Assembly: GCA_030621975.1 (NCBI GenBank)
Contig: JAUXGQ010000065.1
Location: 1-7,454, forward strand
Reading direction: 5' to 3'
Source: Gammaproteobacteria bacterium
GTDB lineage: Bacteria > Pseudomonadota > Gammaproteobacteria > Chromatiales > Chromatiaceae
DNA length: 7,454 bases
Every line of letters starts with the position of its first letter. Positions within the stretch are counted from its first letter, which is position 1. Positions 6,147-7,454 of this stretch are shown piece by piece. The position numbers were made by a program, and so were the translations under genes. The notes under the pieces are model-generated. The model saw nothing but the letters and a program-made list of their open reading frames with translations. It searched no databases and was not told where the DNA came from.

Positions 6147-6184
6147 ATCCCCTCATCCTAACCTTCTCCCCGTGGGAGAAGGGA
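6147..6184 (-). repeat. Palindromic repeat copy D
   Basis: This is the inverted partner of C, matching it at about 31 of 38 positions. Its stem has changed in parallel on both arms, CCTTCTCCC against GGGAGAAGG, so base pairing is kept despite sequence change. Confidence 0.8.
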
Positions 6185-6319
6185 CTTATGGTGTTTCCGG
6201 ACGGACACTATTTACTGGGTACTGGGTAATATAGCTGGTCCGCCTCACCCATGGCCCTGCTTTCGAAGCAAAGACCCTTTAGGAAGCTCGTCGCAAGTAA
6301 CATCCCTGTGACGCTGCCA

Positions 6320-6341
6320 GCCCGGCCATCCGTGGCCGGGC
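6320..6341 (-). terminator. Hairpin just after moaD, possible terminator
   Basis: GCCCGGCCA (6320-6328) and TGGCCGGGC (6333-6341) form a perfect 9-bp GC-rich stem with a 4-nt loop. It begins 2 bases after the moaD stop codon on the minus strand. No U tract follows, so it may instead protect the 3' end of the moeA-moaD message or be a weak terminator. Confidence 0.45.
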
Positions 6342-6343
6342 GT

Positions 6344-6598
6344 TCACCCACCCGTAACCAGTGGAAAATAGGCTATTTCGTCGCCGTCTTTTATGGGGGT
6401 GTCGCCGCTGGCGACCTCCTGGTTTACGGCCATGAGGACGGTTTCCCGTCCTGCGAATACCTCGGCCCAGGCGCCGCCTCGTTGCCTCAGGCTTTGAGTC
6501 AGTCTGGACATGTCCTTGAGTTCCGGATGGACTTCCAGTTCTTCGGACTCGGTGTCCAGCTGCTCACGCAAGCGGGCAAAATACAGGACGTTGATCAT
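6344..6598 (-). CDS. moaD: Molybdopterin synthase sulfur carrier subunit MoaD
   Basis: MoaD is the small ubiquitin-like subunit of molybdopterin synthase. Its C-terminal glycine is adenylated by MoeB and converted to a thiocarboxylate, the sulfur donor used by MoaE. The 84-residue protein is of normal length (about 81 in E. coli). It starts INVLYFARLREQL, contains AVNQEVASGDTPIKDGDEIAYFPLVTGG and ends exactly in the required Gly-Gly. The ATG overlaps the moeA stop as ATGA (6595-6598), so translation is probably coupled; a separate Shine-Dalgarno is weak. A strong hairpin follows the stop. Its partner gene moaE is displaced by the DUF559/repeat region. No MoeB gene is in the window. Confidence 0.96.
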   Translation of the reverse strand: MINVLYFARLREQLDTESEELEVHPELKDMSRLTQSLRQRGGAWAEVFAGRETVLMAVNQEVASGDTPIKDGDEIAYFPLVTGG

Positions 6599-7454
6599 GA
6601 CAGGAGCTCACTGAAGGGTAAAAACTCCACCGCATCGCCGCGGCTTATCACCTGCTTCTCCGGGATCACGGCCAGGCCGTTGGCCCAGACCACTGAGCTG
6701 AGCACACCGGAGGAACGGCTGGGAAAGACCGACACCCTTGCCTGCCCCTGCTCGTCCCGCTCCAGGCGGGCGCGGGCGAACTCACGGCGTTTGGCCGCCT
6801 TGGGCCAATCGAATGCCGCCGGGACCCTCAGCGGCACGGGTACAATGCCTTCCGTCACACCCTGACTGCGCAGAATGAACGGCCTGTCGAACAGGCAGAA
6901 GGTGACGAACAGGGACACCGGGTTGCCGGGGCTGCCGATGAAAGGAGTCCCCTGGATGTGGCCGAAGGCCAGGGGCTTGCCGGGGCGTATGGCGATCTTC
7001 CACAGATCCAGACTGCCGAGCTTTTCCACCGCCGGTTTGACGTGATCCTCTTCGCCTACGGATACGCCGCCGGAGGCCAGCACCAGGTCCGACTCGGCCG
7101 CCCCTCGGGCCAGGGCGTCGCAGGTGGCCTCGAAGCTGTCCTCCACGATGCCAAGGTTGATCACCTCGCAACCCAGGGCCTGCACCAGGGCGGTGAGGGA
7201 GAACTGGTTGGAATTGTAGATCTGCCCCGGTCCCAGGGGTTTGCCGGGCATCACCAGCTCGTCGCCGCTGCAGAACAGGGCCACCTTCAGGCGTCGGTAG
7301 ACCGGCAGTTGGTCGATCCCCACGGAGGCGGCCAGCGCCAGGTGCTGGGGCTGCAGGCGGACGCCGGGAGTCAGGATCTCAGCACCGCTCCGGATGTCTT
7401 CCCCGGCACGGCGGATGTTGGCGCCCTGCTTTACCGCTTCTTTGGTCAGGACCC
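6595..7454 (-). CDS. moeA: Molybdopterin molybdenumtransferase MoeA, 5' end cut off
   Basis: MoeA inserts molybdate into adenylated molybdopterin, the last step of basic cofactor synthesis. The frame stays open to the right edge of the window: the first visible codons give VLTKEAVKQGANIRRAGEDIRSGAEIL, the region preceding the MoeA catalytic core. The GTG at 7323 is therefore internal, not a start. About 285 of some 410 residues are visible, lacking roughly the first 125. Recognisable motifs in order are GANIRRAGEDI, LKVALFCSGDELV, ASGGVSVGEEDHVK, RPGKPLAFG and GSPGNPVSLF, all typical of a working enzyme, followed by the C-terminal beta domain. The TGA stop overlaps the moaD ATG by 4 bases, indicating one operon. 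Start and promoter lie outside the window. Confidence 0.96.
   Translation of the reverse strand, partial: VLTKEAVKQGANIRRAGEDIRSGAEILTPGVRLQPQHLALAASVGIDQLPVYRRLKVALFCSGDELVMPGKPLGPGQIYNSNQFSLTALVQALGCEVINLGIVEDSFEATCDALARGAAESDLVLASGGVSVGEEDHVKPAVEKLGSLDLWKIAIRPGKPLAFGHIQGTPFIGSPGNPVSLFVTFCLFDRPFILRSQGVTEGIVPVPLRVPAAFDWPKAAKRREFARARLERDEQGQARVSVFPSRSSGVLSSVVWANGLAVIPEKQVISRGDAVEFLPFSELLS

Larger units (their letters stand above)
6081..6184. mobile_element. Gene-less inverted repeat pair, REPIN-like
   Basis: Copies C and D of the 38-bp palindromic repeat face each other across a 28-bp AT-rich core (6119-6146). The inner arms match at 15 of 17 positions, ending in GGGGAT/ATCCCC, so the whole 104 bp could fold into one long structure. 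This is the shape of a REPIN, a short non-autonomous element made of two inverted REP units. It lies 64 bp from the gene-bearing A-B unit. The mobility is inferred. Confidence 0.55.
5974..6343. other. Non-coding stretch between DUF559 gene and moaD
   Basis: These 370 bases hold repeat B, a 65-bp spacer, the C-D repeat pair (6081-6184), about 135 bp without recognisable genes, and the hairpin after moaD. The B-C spacer contains CGCGAAGC twice (6022-6029 and 6049-6056). At 6214-6227 ACTGGGT occurs twice in tandem. No open frame here looks coding. Confidence 0.6.

Noticed and set aside
5612..6184. Four repeat copies as a CRISPR array
   Set aside because: The copies are in alternating orientation with spacers of about 28, 62 and 329 bp and are themselves palindromes, unlike the regular direct repeats of a CRISPR.
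6251..6865. Plus-strand frame of 204 codons over moaD and the end of moeA
   Set aside because: It is antisense to two well-recognised genes and has no domain features.
6595..7323. moeA starting at the GTG at 7323
   Set aside because: The frame continues without a stop to the window edge and encodes conserved MoeA sequence (GANIRRAGEDI), so the GTG is internal.

Overview
The window is a moderately GC-rich stretch of bacterial chromosome, most likely from a gammaproteobacterium. The MoaD and MoaE proteins resemble the E. coli ones closely, with MoaE catalytic residues at the same numbers. The CHASE-kinase/NarL-type regulator pair, the Sel1-type envelope proteins and the GGGAGAGGG-type palindromic repeats also suit that group. 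The genus cannot be named from sequence alone.

Left part (1-3838). A two-gene leftward operon encodes an ADO/PCO-type cupin thiol dioxygenase (492-1208) and a small secreted Sel1-repeat protein (31-489), only 2 bases apart. About 200 bp away, divergently transcribed, is a two-component system. It has a membrane CHASE-domain sensor histidine kinase of the HisKA_3 class (1405-3186) and a NarL/FixJ-type response regulator (3173-3838), overlapping by 14 bases. The shared intergenic region carries a nested dyad and a plausible sigma-70 promoter for the kinase. The kinase-regulator pair may control the divergent dioxygenase operon; this is an inference from layout.

Middle (3839-5004). Convergent to the regulator is a lipoprotein gene (3902-4813). 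Its product has a SmpA/BamE-like first half and a cysteine-rich Sel1-like second half.

Right part (5005-7454). Molybdenum cofactor genes run leftward: moeA (cut by the window edge), moaD (ATGA overlap with moeA) and, after about 870 bp, moaE. MoaD and MoaE form molybdopterin synthase; MoeA inserts molybdenum. Between moaD and moaE lie a DUF559 nuclease-like gene and four copies of a 38-bp palindromic repeat, arranged as two inverted pairs. One pair encloses the DUF559 gene, supplying its ribosome-binding site and encoding its C-terminal tail. The other pair has only 28 bp between its units. This resembles REPIN/RAYT organisation with a DUF559 protein in place of the transposase, and is the most interesting feature here.
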